DNA of 64,000 bases, taken from assembly GCA_950295325.1 (NCBI GenBank), contig OX485806.1, positions 30,320,001 to 30,384,000 on the forward strand, in the 5' to 3' direction. The notes under the pieces are model-generated. The model was not told the origin of the DNA and did not search any database. It was given only the letters and a program-made list of their open reading frames with translations. The DNA is from Polytrichum commune (lineage: Eukaryota; Streptophyta; Polytrichopsida; Polytrichales; Polytrichaceae). The position numbers and the translations under genes were made by a program. This document shows, piece after piece, positions 1 to 10,976 of the stretch; position 1 is the stretch's first letter, and each line of letters starts with the position of its first letter.

Positions 1-380
1 AACTTAAAGTGCAGGGTTACAGCATTTCGTATCTCCAAGTAATAACTGGAAATAAATATCATAAACGGTGCAGTGGTAGAGAACTAGAGATCACAACATC
101 CCATTGACTTAGTCATAAATTGTGTGTTAAAATACAACCACTACAAACATATGTCAAGTCATGGAAAACTGTCATGCTTCACTTGAAAATGTGCAGATCT
201 ACCACAACAATAGATTTGTGTTGTTCTTACATCGACACAAGACAATTGCCTAGGACTCATACGTCGGGACCTCTAGTGAACATATTCTTGCGAATGTCAA
301 CTTCAATATTTACAATTTTTCATCTGCGAATGGTCTCTTGAGAAGCCCTCTTAAACAGGCGAAGTCACAAACAGTAGCCA
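1..380. other. No gene recognised
   Basis: No coding region is supported. Around 190-260 there is a short motif (CTACCACAACAATAGATTTG then a GACAATTGCCTAGGA-like stretch). Related motifs recur near 1395-1415, 28865-28885 and 29070-29125, so this looks like a fragment of an old dispersed repeat. Confidence 0.5.
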
Positions 381-603
381 CATCAATTATCCCAATTTAG
401 TGCATGTCACTATTTAGAGTTACGCAAAGCAATAATGTCTTACTCAAGAGTTCAACGTTCACAAACGAAAGCTCCATAGATTGTTCGGACATGACATTGT
501 AGAACACGAACGATGTAAAATTGTACATTCTCGGTAAGTAATTATAGCACTGCATAACTCCGAATAGTAACACGCACTCATTGGGAGGATTGATCAATCA
601 GTG
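381..603. mobile_element. Mariner-like MITE, copy A (CACTGATTATCCC family)
   Basis: A 223-bp non-coding element. Its ends match two other copies in the window (3270-3490 and 58543-58758). The left arm reads CATCAATTATCCCAATTTAG. The right end is the degraded inverse, ending in CAATCAGTG followed by TA. Inside the arms it keeps the family blocks TATTTAGAGTTACGCA and TGCATAACTCCGAATAGTA. The left target base pair is CA rather than TA, so this is the most decayed copy. The TA target site points to Tc1/mariner-type mobilisation, which is an inference. Confidence 0.7.
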
Positions 604-3269
604 TAGCTAAGTTCGTTCATGCTATTCTTCGCAGATTTTAGGGAAGTTTAGAAACCACTTTGAATGAAGATTCTGGGAGCCTTAGTAGTACATGCAAAGA
701 TTCACACAAGTAATTAAGTTAAGGGTCCGGCTTCTTCATCAGTCGCATGGGCAGAAGCTGCTGCTCCAATAGACGTACACTCGGGTGCTGTAGTACTGTG
801 TGATTTATGCTACACGCATCATATGGCTCGAGTCAATGACTCTGTAGGAGTTCATAAATGTGTATTTGGTACAAGTTGCATAAGTTATATACTGAAATTT
901 TCTAGATCCCATCCCATCACTTCAGGTCCCAGCTATAAATTTCAATATCTTTGTCTCTCTCCCTGACCATGCAGGTGGCGACACTACGACTGTAGCTAGC
1001 CAGAGGAATATCATAAAGCCTGAAGAGGGAGGCTACTTGCATGGCTTAACCCTTAAAGGTAGGGACGCAATGTACGATCTATATATGCTCCCAACTCCTA
1101 CGAGTCCTCATGGTTTTTCGTATTTATAGGATTCGAACATTTATTTGTGGATGCGTACATTATCTTGCGTCAAAGAGGGAAATACAAGCATGGTCATATG
1201 TGACGTTGATGATGAAGATATATTGATATTTTATTTGTATTTAAAGGCGTTCATATTGTGTACTTGAACCAAGTCTTGCATTAATATTGATTGGATATTC
1301 AACCAAGCTTGAAAGTAGTCACATGATTGTCTTGATACCCTGGTAATTGAACTATATCACTACATAGTACATAGTTTTCTTACGTTAAACCAACAAATCT
1401 ACCACGATGATAGATTTGTACATTTCTTCACTGATGATGCAGGTTGATATGTTGGTAGTGTTATTTCAAGCTTGGTATTTGAGTAGTTTATATAGAATCA
1501 TAAATTGTGTGATGTTGCTACGGAATAGCCTATTAAGAGTAGTGACAATACCCAAGGTACAAAGACGCATCATGAGACAAAGTTTGTATTTTGGGCCCTC
1601 ACTCTCTCCAATATAATACAAGAGTACCTACATTTGAAGTTGCCAACCAAGGCAAGGAATGTTGCCAACCTTTTCTCTCTAAAATTAAGTCACCCTTAGA
1701 TTCGGCCCTTGACAAAAATCACTACAGCTTCTACGCCTATTATTTGTGGCCCACTATAAGTTGTCGTACCATGATAATTTTGGTCGATGCAACTCTTTTT
1801 CTGACCCACGTCATTTTTGAGTCCACCTGTATTTTACACAAATACGAAACATTGTGGGTTTGAAACTTAATATCAATATATTAGTAATAATATGAAAAAC
1901 TAAAAAGCTAATGCCGAAATGAAGGCCACACAATTTTCTACCCATGCTAACTTTCAACACACAATAATAGGTGTGAAGGGTGTAGTCTACGACCTTGATA
2001 TATGGAGTGATGCCTTGAAGCCGACGTGGCTATCGCATTAGATTATTTGTTGCATCTAATATAGTACATGGAACTTATGGCTTATAGCTATTAAAACCAT
2101 GGTGTGAAGAAGAACCAATGGAAGACCACATAATTGTCGTGGTGCCATTACACTAGAGCTCAAGATGAGAGCGCAAACTTGCGAGTTTGGGGAGCTTGAT
2201 GCTTGGAGTTGACAAGCTTTTATCCAAAGCCCAAACTACCAAGAGCTTGATCAAACTTGAGCAAGTGTACACTAAAACGTCAAGGGGATGGTTTGATACT
2301 AAATATAAAATCATTCATGATAAGCTAAAAAAGAGCTTGAATGTTCATTGACTTGGGAGTAGTCACAAAATGAGAACTTGAACTTTCAACATCCCTTAAA
2401 CTATTTTGATGAGGTAAATTATGATTTTGACCAAGAGCTTGTCAAAAATTACTGACAATTTGTCATAATCATTTGACATGGAACCCATCAAGATGTCATC
2501 TAGGTTATAAGTCATGTTCAAAAAAAAACTTAAGTTCTCATGTTGAATGTTCATGCTTAAAGTCAATTTAAATGAACTGCGACCCACATTACATTTGTGA
2601 GACTATTTAATCAATGCACTACTTGTTCCTAGCCAATTAGATGATTTTACGATCCACGATTGGGTGATATATTTTTAAAACCACATTATAGATCACATGG
2701 AAATTCTTCAAGATGACACAAATGGCAAACACACCATCCGACTCGTATAGCTTGAATCTGAACTGAAATACTACGGTTTAAAGGACATTCACTGCACCGT
2801 ATTTCAATTTAGTTAACTATCTTTCTCAAAGTGGCCTTAGAGGGGCTCATTATGTATGGGAATGTTCATCTTGGGAGCCAATCCAATTATGAGACTCGAA
2901 GGTAACACTACTAGTAGTTTCAACTCTTTCCATGCTTACGCAACAAATCACGAGTTCAAAAATAGCTCACTTGAACTTGCACTTTGGAGAATTTAAGGAA
3001 ATTAATTATAGGAAGTACTTTGGAACTTTTCATTGGCCCACCTTGATCATCCCCTCACAGAATATACTCCACACCAAAGAGCCGCGCTACAAGGACGGGC
3101 AGCTGCAAGATGATTGGTCCGTCTAGTCAATGCTTTAAAGCTTGACCGACTACAAGTCCGAAAGTGTCGTAACACTAAAGGAATTGTAAATGAATGGAGT
3201 TCACTGTGAAGTTCACTTCAATGCATTTTCTATATATATATATATATATGGATGGACTAGTGTGGACTA
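604..3269. other. No gene recognised
   Basis: AT-rich sequence with only short chance reading frames. A (TA)n microsatellite lies at about 3230-3248, just left of the next MITE. A motif at about 1390-1415 matches the dispersed repeat near the window start. Confidence 0.5.
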
Positions 3270-3490
3270 CATTGATTATCCCAATTAGTGTGTGTTGCTA
3301 TTTGGATTGGAGTTACGCAGTGACATAACTCTTTAATGAGAATGTAATATTATACCACGCAAAGTCATTCATGTTTACAAGATCTGTCAAGTTATTGAGC
3401 TATCATTAAATAAAAATTGAACTCTTGAGTAAGACATTATTGCATTGTGTAACTATGAAAAGTGTCACACACTAATTGGGATAATCAGTG
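3270..3490. mobile_element. Mariner-like MITE, copy B
   Basis: A 221-bp element flanked on both sides by TA (3268-3269 and 3491-3492). The left end CATTGATTATCCCAATTAGT and the right end, inverse of CACTGATTATCCCAATTAGT, form terminal inverted repeats. Further blocks pair inwards (GGAGTTACGCAGTG against CATTGTGTAACT). It is the same family as 381-603 and 58543-58758. There is no coding capacity. Confidence 0.85.
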
Positions 3491-3492
3491 TA

Positions 3493-6400
3493 ACCTAAGG
3501 CACGTTGCGGTTTAAAAGAGATTCAAACGCTTACATTCTTCTACACATGTTAATAATTCCCCTCTTAGAGTTTAGAACAACGCTCTACCAACTTACAAAA
3601 TGAATTGTACTCACGTTGAGTATTGTTCATTATGTGATTTGAACCAACACCTTGCTATATATCTCGAGCTTGTCTACCCGGAGATAAGTAGCCTTGAGTG
3701 CATGTGTAAAGAAAGAAAGCAAGAAAAAAAGAAAAAAAAGCCATTGTCAAAGGTCCCCATGTGGAACCGAGCACGAGTTGGGTAGGTATGCTTCAGTGCC
3801 ATCTCAGGGGTTGATCACACCGACCACTTTTGACGCCATCCGTCAGCATCTCTGGCTGTAATAATATGAAAAGTGGTGGGCCAACATCTATTTCTCAACA
3901 TGATCTCCAACAATTTCACGGCTAGAACCGGACGGAAAGTTTGGTGTGATCGGGCCCTCACACACCCATGGGATCTACAGTCCGGGAGTAACTTGCAATC
4001 ATGTTAGCCTAAGGCCTACCCCTCCCCCTCTAGAAAGGTGCAAAGGGGGTGGGCTGAGTAATGCTATGCGAGTTGGTAAAGTCTTACTATTTAAGGTTGC
4101 ACTAATGAGCTTATTTAATGTAGAGTGTAAGCATGGCAAAAGGTAGAAGCAAAGAGAAGTATGTGGTTTCAACATGTGCACACCCAGTGAGCGCTTAGTG
4201 CACCCTCAAGATGAGAAAAACATTAAGTATACGAAGTCATTGTCCAAAAACATTGTCTTCAGACAAAAACCGTTTGAATCTTTCATATTTGGTTACTTGT
4301 AACATTTAAATGAGTTGCATAAAAACCATGGTGTAGACTACTTCATTTGTAACAAGAATGTCCACACAACTTGATGTACATGGCAGTCATCCAAAATCTT
4401 TTAACTTGGTTCTCCACAACATTATCTTGCATGCATTCCAAACTTTGTGGGCCCATGAATTACAAAGGAATTGTGCACAATTCACTCCTAGGAAAATTTC
4501 CACATGTTGCAAAATTGGACATGCAGTTATGTAATGGATGACAACCAACTATAACATTTGATATTCTATATCAATTTCAAAAAAATTATGGAGCTACCAC
4601 ACCTCCACTAAATTGTATATCGTGCATCTTGACAATAACCCAAATTTTTGAAGTGCTCCAAAACCTTTAGTACATAGTCTATTATTGGTATGTGGATTTT
4701 AAATTCATGTAACAAATACATGAATTTAAAATCTTACTTGAATATGGTACATCGAGATTGTAGAAATGTATAGGCATTTGTACCATCCATGTCCTATATC
4801 TCAAGTTATCAACCTATGTACTTCAAGAATCAACATTAATTGGTTCCAAACTTAGTTCTCAAAGGCGGGAACAAAGTGATCCAAATCCATCCCCGCAAGG
4901 CCCAATTCTAGCGGTCAAGGACCACATAAGGACAAGGTACTACTTAAGTAACAGAATTATCTAATCGTTCATGGGAGTGAAGATTGAAGAATATAACCCA
5001 CTTGTAGTGTAGAAGTACACTCCCAAATGTGCGTTCATGTGCAATACCATGATCTCATGGACCAATGATGTAAGTCTTGTACACTTAAAAGAGTCATGCA
5101 TTATATTATTTCGGTAAAATGCCATGACATTACTCAGTTGTGTATCAATGTTCCCTACGGTCGAGAATCTCTCAGGCATTCAGGGTTTTCCTATATTTGG
5201 GTTGTACTCGATTTAAATATGATTCATTGCATACTAGTAATTAAGGGCAGTTGCCCATCGATATCAAAATATTGTACTAGTAAAGTTGTGTGTTAGAATC
5301 ATAGTCGCAGGTAGAATGTAGTATATCAGGTTACAAAAAAAATTACTTGCCGTTTGTCGCTACTTAGTTGTGGGTCACAACCAATAATCAAAGAATCTAC
5401 CTGCTTGAATCGTGGGCCGACTCAATTCGGAAAGGGACCAATGTTATTGCATTGCCAAGGCCAAAGGTACAGAAAATATCAACCCTTACAGGATGTGGGC
5501 TCAATGTACAACATACAAGCTTAAACACAATTTTAACAGGTCTCACCAAGTCTTCACTCCATGTTTCTAGAGTTTGGGGTGTTTAAAAAAAACGAGTGCA
5601 TCATCTTTTGCCAAGGATAAATATGAATATATACAATATTAATGATCAAATAAAAAGTATGTATATGTACTCAAGGACACTTAGGTTGTGTACTTGAACC
5701 CAAATCTTCAAAAACATCAAGGTACTCAACTTGCTCAAAAAGTACAAGTCTTGGATGTTAGATTAATTTTAGATAAGGTCACTTTTGACATAATTAGCTT
5801 AAAAAGGGAGTGTGTAGCTTAGATACATGTGTTTGCATGTAGAGGCCTACTTGTTTGGGCCTTTTGGGCACTTAAGGGTTGATTTCTTCATTGGATCTTA
5901 ATGATTATTGTATTTGGGATTGAACAATAGATTCAATATAATGAGGTAAATCAACACAACCAAGTCATGCAAGGGGAAAGGGTGGGGTTTTAACAACACA
6001 CTTTTCAATAACACAATTGTAATGTTGATATGACCAGCATGATCCAAACCAATACACAATTTTGTTGTTTCAAACCATGATGATGTCTATTTTATATCTT
6101 CATTGTCTAAAATTGTGTTTTTTGGAACCATGTTTCTACTATCGTTGGTAGTATAGACTTTCTTTTTCTTTTCTTTTTATAGTACAAATTGACCAAATTC
6201 ATGTTGCATATTCCACATTGATACTCAAGCATTTTTTATTGGTAAATTCCTCACATCTCTACTTAGTAAATCATGTCCAAATCATATCACATAGACTTGT
6301 AACCTTCTTTCTTCATCCATGTAGCAACCATAGTGAACATATCGATTATATATTTTGCTATCATGGTACTAGTTTATATTCCAACAAGTATGGAATGTTG

Positions 6401-7837
6401 GTAAACTAGTGTGGGGCAACATATTGGACTTTGATGTGCATATTGTCTAACAAAGACATGTAAAATCTACATGCCCCCATTCCTTGTAATTATCTCCTCC
6501 TCCCTTCCCTTTTTAAATCCTACCCAATTCCTTTCTTGAGTCTTATGTTGCTTTAAGTTCAAGTAAGTTTGCATTATGGCATAACAATGTGAAGTTCCAA
6601 GGAAGAAGTAACATATGCAAGAAATAATGGAATAGTCAAAAGTGACCGCCGCACGGGCGGGGGGGGGGGTACTACATGCAACTACTAGTTAATATAAGAA
6701 GCATTATATAATTAGGTTTTTGCTATATCTTAAAACAACCAAAACCCAAGGTATAAACTCTCAAAGAAGGCTTAACTGGTGTTTCTTACAGGCATTTATC
6801 ACATTACAATTCAAAATAAGATCAAAATGTTGCTATTTCACTCTGAAAACATAATTAAAGTGTCTTTCACTCTTCTTTCTCTCAAGGGTTCCTCTTAGGA
6901 CCTCGATTTCATTATCTCATTATGTCTAGTCTCTTGACTATGGTCTATCAATTTCCATTTCCTAATCTAAAGTGCAACAATAGTCTTTAGTAACCATGTT
7001 CTTATCATTCAAGGACTTCACTCTCTAGGTGTAAACAAACAATAGCTAAATGAACTTCTTTATGCATATTTATTGGTTGCAATTGCTCACTAGCTAATTG
7101 TTCTACTCTTATTCTCAAGTTCATGGTCGTCTTTCTAACATTTCATTATTCATTTTACAGTCTCAATTTCATCTTGTAATTCTATCATTGAAATTACATT
7201 ATCCTACACCATCAAAGATGCTCAGAATTCCTTAACAAATTATTGCATACAACTATTACTAACTATGCTCATGGCGCTTCAACCTAACTCAACTTGTGAT
7301 GTCTCAATGCTCCTACACTTGAGCAAATTGATAATAGTGATCACTCATATTTACATTACATTGTGACCACAATCAACAAAAAGCTCACGGCTATAGTTCC
7401 ACAATAGTCCACGTTCATCTATGGGCACATTCTTGTTTCAATCAAAAACAACAAATGCATATTTCACACAATCTTCTTGACAATAGTTGAAGTATGTGAA
7501 TCACTTCTTTTGACAATTGTTCTCTCGGCTTCACACCCTCTGAGTAGAACTATACTCTTTAAAGTTGGAAACAAAACCTCGCAGATAACAATCATGTTGA
7601 GAGATGCTAGTCTATTGTCTCTCTAACCCCAACTCTCCTAGCCTTGTGCTTAGCTCCGATTACCCCCCCCCCCCCCCCCATGTATGATTTCATAAGATAG
7701 TGTATACCAAATGGTAATATCTATAACCTCCATGATTTATTTGCTTTGCATATGAGATGTGAAACCTCCGCATCCGTAGAACATGAGTGGAAAACAAAGC
7801 CTCTATCAATTAACTATTGATTAAATTGTTTTGTCAC
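3493..7837. other. No gene recognised; simple repeats and a hairpin
   Basis: No coding exon is supported in this 4.3-kb stretch. It contains a perfect hairpin (4695-4733, listed separately), a homopolymeric G run near 6659-6669 and a C run of about 17 near 7663-7679. Open frames are short, overlap on both strands and show no family signature. Confidence 0.5.
4695..4733. repeat. Perfect 16-bp hairpin
   Basis: The arms GATTTTAAATTCATGT (4695-4710) and ACATGAATTTAAAATC (4718-4733) are exact inverse copies around a 7-base AT-rich spacer. There is no gene beside it and no T-run that would suggest a terminator. It could be the remains of a very small foldback element or a chance AT-rich palindrome. 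Confidence 0.8.
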
Positions 7838-7839
7838 TA

Positions 7840-8505
7840 CAGTAATCTCCTGCTTAAGTACGCACCCGTTTAAGTACGCATGCCAGTTAAGTACGCAGTT
7901 TTTTTGACAAAAATTAGGGTTCATACTTTATTGTTTGCAAATGTCATGCAGAGTCATTTGTCGCGTATGCATGATTTTTTTACGCTTGACATTCAATGTC
8001 AGTTTGTAAATGTTTTGCTGAAACGTCTCAAATGATCGTCGCAGTTCATCATGCATATACCCAACTTCTGTTTGAACATCGGAGCAAAGCAATTGGTCTT
8101 TGATGTCGAGGATAGTGATGTGTAGAGCTTCAAAGCCTTTGAAGTTGGTAGCACTTTCAGATTCACCAAATGTCTTGATAGGTTGGATTTCGTCATCGAT
8201 AGGTGGCTCTCCTTTAATTCACATTGTTTCCAGACCTTCATCAATGTCCTCATCATAACAACACAATATTCTTCATTGTTTGCATCATCGAGCCGCTTGC
8301 TCGGCGCGTTTGGCTTGCTCAACTTTGCAATGATTTCACATTGTTGGGCTTCGATCAAGCATGTTATCTCAAGTTTCATCCATTTCTTGTCACGATTCAT
8401 CGAATCAAAGGGTTTAGAAAATGATATGAGTAAAGTACGCACCTACCAACTAAGTGCGCACCAATGGCTCCGGTTCAAAGTGCGTACTTAAGCGGGAGAT
8501 TACTG
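7840..8505 (-). mobile_element. Pogo-like (Tc1/mariner) element, internally deleted
   Basis: A 666-bp element between TA dinucleotides (7838-7839 and 8506-8507). Its terminal inverted repeats begin CAGTAATCTCC(T/C)GCTTAAG and match over about 26 bp with one mismatch. CAGT ends with TA target sites are typical of the pogo branch of Tc1/mariner, which includes the plant Lemi1/Emigrant group. Just inside each end are repeated TTAAGTACGCA-like motifs: 7854-7864, 7870-7880 and 7887-7897 on the left; 8432-8441, 8450-8460 and inverted 8481-8491 on the right. A minus-strand reading frame of 147 codons fills most of the interior and is probably the tail of the transposase. Confidence 0.85.
7999..8442 (-). 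pseudogene. Probable C-terminal remnant of pogo-like transposase
   Basis: A 147-residue open frame inside the CAGT-ended element. The first in-frame residues are read from the element's own subterminal repeat. The first ATG is 14 codons later (MNRDKKWMKLEITCLIEAQQ). The protein is polar and Lys/Arg-rich and ends in a short basic tail (LRRFSKTFTN). I see no DDE catalytic motif or DNA-binding domain. Its assignment to a transposase tail rests only on its position and orientation between the TIRs. If correct, the N-terminal HTH and catalytic core were lost and the element depends on a relative for movement. Confidence 0.45.
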
Positions 8506-8507
8506 TA

Positions 8508-9174
8508 GTATAAACAAACAAGGTTTCAAGCAACATAGTTCCAACACAACTACTTTGTTAAATGAGCATGCTCAATGTAGACCCCTCATATATATTTTGT
8601 ACCGATTTTACAAACATATAGTTTGGAACCTTGTTGATTGGGGCCATGTTTATTACTACAATATATATGGTATTTAGTGTCACCATCCCAATGGCACTTG
8701 CCCTCTTATGAGGCATATGTCTTGGCTATACAATGTTCAACGAATTGACCATTATGAGGTGTAAACACATGACATTTAACAGAAGTATGCTTAATGATAT
8801 ATCCCTCTTGCATACCTCCAATACTTCAATGTGCTATGCTAAATGCCATACTCTGAAAATGATACACTTTCAATACATTAATTATATTGATAAATAGTAT
8901 CATGTTGACAATTAGCAGGCATGACATCAACGAACAGGGAGAACAGACCGCTAGTTACAAATCGAACCAGTTAAGTTTTAGAAATAACCGGTTGAGGTTC
9001 AAGACTTCATGAAAAGTACCCATCATTTTAGAGGAATCTATGAAATATACCTCAAATTAGTAAAGAAAAACTAAGAGATCACAACATGTAACTGGTCAGA
9101 CTCAACAATCTCCCTGGACATTGCACGACATGTCTAAGATTCTAGACACGATTTAGTGTAGTCCTTCTCAGGTT
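8508..9174. repeat. Gene-free; holds a dispersed CCGGTT repeat (about 8938-9125)
   Basis: No gene is seen. From about 8938 to 9125 lies a copy of a dispersed repeat with the blocks GAAATAACCGGTTGAG, AGACTTCATGAAA and TATACCTCAAATTA. The same order of blocks recurs at 15774-16010 and 28118-28290, and inverted inside the hAT-type MITE at 15318-15543. This copy has no clear terminal repeats. Confidence 0.6.
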
Positions 9175-9578
9175 CACTAAATATCATATTTAGTGTTTGA
9201 TTATATTTTTAATGTTGTTACCACCCTACCTTGCTGAACACTAATTTTTAATTCCTTGAAAATTAGTGTTAGACATAAATGTGCCGCTACCTTCCCTACT
9301 GTCACCTCCCTTCTTGTGAAGCATGGATTTCATTGGACTTGTGATTTTAGGGATGGCGTCCCACCTTCCTACTCGCTAATTTCTCATTTTCCAAAGTTAA
9401 TGGCATTCTTTTCATATCCTTATTAACACTAAAATCAAACATGTAACTTCCACATATTACTATAGTTGATATTTAGTGTTTGAGTTTACAATTAATGTTA
9501 CTTACTTTCATAGGGTTATTGACATTTAGTGTATGCGTACCTGTTTAGTCTATCAAACACTAAATATCATATTTAGTG
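9175..9578. mobile_element. MITE with CACTAAATAT ends
   Basis: A 404-bp segment whose two ends are inverse copies. Left is CACTAAATATCATATTTAGT and the right end read inversely is CACTAAATATGATATTTAGT, followed on both sides by GTTTGAT. Each arm is itself a near palindrome (ACTAAATATnATATTTAGT). A related element lies at 27477-27692. No clear target duplication was found, so the superfamily is unassigned. An inner hairpin AACACTAATTTT/AAAATTAGTGTT lies at about 9239-9272. Confidence 0.6.
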
Positions 9579-10631
9579 TAGTGTATGGGACACTAAACAC
9601 CATAAACTTTGTGAATTTACTAACCCTTGTTATGTAAGTATGTATGAGCTTTTACTGTGATGAATGTGGTAAATTTTAAAGTGTTGTTGGCTGCCACATC
9701 ATGAACTAGGCTTTTTCCCTTGTAGGGCTGTGCAAGTCTGACTGAAGGCACAAGATACTCCCTGACTTTAAGTAACTTAGGACACGTACGTAAAGAGAGA
9801 GGAGGATGACAATGGTAAAGGTTCATCCACTTTTGGTTTACATTGCATCCTAACATTTTTGTAATGATATGTTGTCATGAATAATTGAAATTTGAAGGAA
9901 AATTGAATGGAAATTTTTTTAGTGAGTGAAAATAAATTGCAAAATTATAATTTTATAATGCCCAAATTTTTTTACAAAGAATGACAAATAATACTAGGTT
10001 TACATTTAGTGTTGGTGACACTACACACACAGTTTGAAATTAATATTGCGCAAGAAAAAAATAGAATTCATGACACTAAATACAATATATAGTGTCACGT
10101 GTTCACTCTCCCCTTGTCCCAGTTCGTTCTTCCCCTCAGTGGTTGATCAAAATTCACCCAATACTTACCAGTGCTATGTATTAGGTATCAATTTTCATGT
10201 ACTGTAGTGGGTAAGAGTAATAAAAGAAAAATATATCATACTTACTTTGGGTGAATCATGATATTAAAATTATACATAAAATGTCCAAACATATCATACT
10301 ACATGTGAAACCATGCATTTTTACAATGATGTATGTGCAAATGTCAAGTGGTTTCAATGTTGGTATTAATGGATATTATGTGATGAAAATTGCTACGTGA
10401 ACCTCGGGGGGGGCATTGGCGAAAAACGTAGGAACTACGTGCGATAAATATAGGGTCTTGTATAAAAATTTGGCGTAAAATTTGTAAATTATTAGATGTA
10501 GTATAGGGTGCTTTGGGATTGTGAAACATGATTATATGTAATATAGCATTTGACAAAACATGATTAAATTACCTAAGTGGTACATATAAAATAGCATGGA
10601 GAAAAAGCGATAGTTTCAAAAATTAAATACT
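9579..10631. other. No gene recognised
   Basis: AT-rich and non-coding. A GACACTAAATACAATATATAG-type palindromic motif at about 10073-10097 (ending TAGTGTC) belongs to the CACTAAATAT repeat family but has no matching partner arm that I could place. Confidence 0.45.
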
Positions 10632-10976
10632 TTGCCACCAAAATATGGCATGTTCTATATAGGAAGGGTTCAAAAGATAAGGGTGAAGGTTCGTACTAAG
10701 TGGGGCAATTGTTGGCAACCCATTGACTTGATGAAACGTGCAGTCCAGAACGGAAATAGAGAAACACTCTTCCCAACTACTATGGCTTACCTCCATTGGT
10801 TCAAAAAACAGCCGGGTCTCAACAAATATAAGTATGTTGAGAGTGGCTGTGTGTGGGTTGATGTGGATGCTATTATCTCAACTGTGTCTCTATTGTATGA
10901 ATCAACTAGCAAAATCTACACCTTAGATGAGGTAGATGCAAACTCATTGAGTGAGTTCATTTCAAATAAAAAATAA
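10632..10976 (+). pseudogene. Orphan coding-like fragment, function unknown
   Basis: An open frame of about 114 codons ending in TAA at 10974-10976. Its composition looks like real protein: RVQKIRVKVRTKWGNCWQPI, then a Trp/Tyr-rich middle (YLHWFKKQPGLNKYKYVESG) and an acidic C terminus (YTLDEVDANSLSEFISNKK). It stands out from neighbouring frames, which are low-complexity. It has no ATG at a sensible place, since the frame opens with TTG after AT-rich sequence. It is therefore more likely a piece of a larger gene or transposon protein than an intact gene. I do not recognise the family, and no terminal repeats were found around it. Confidence 0.4.
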
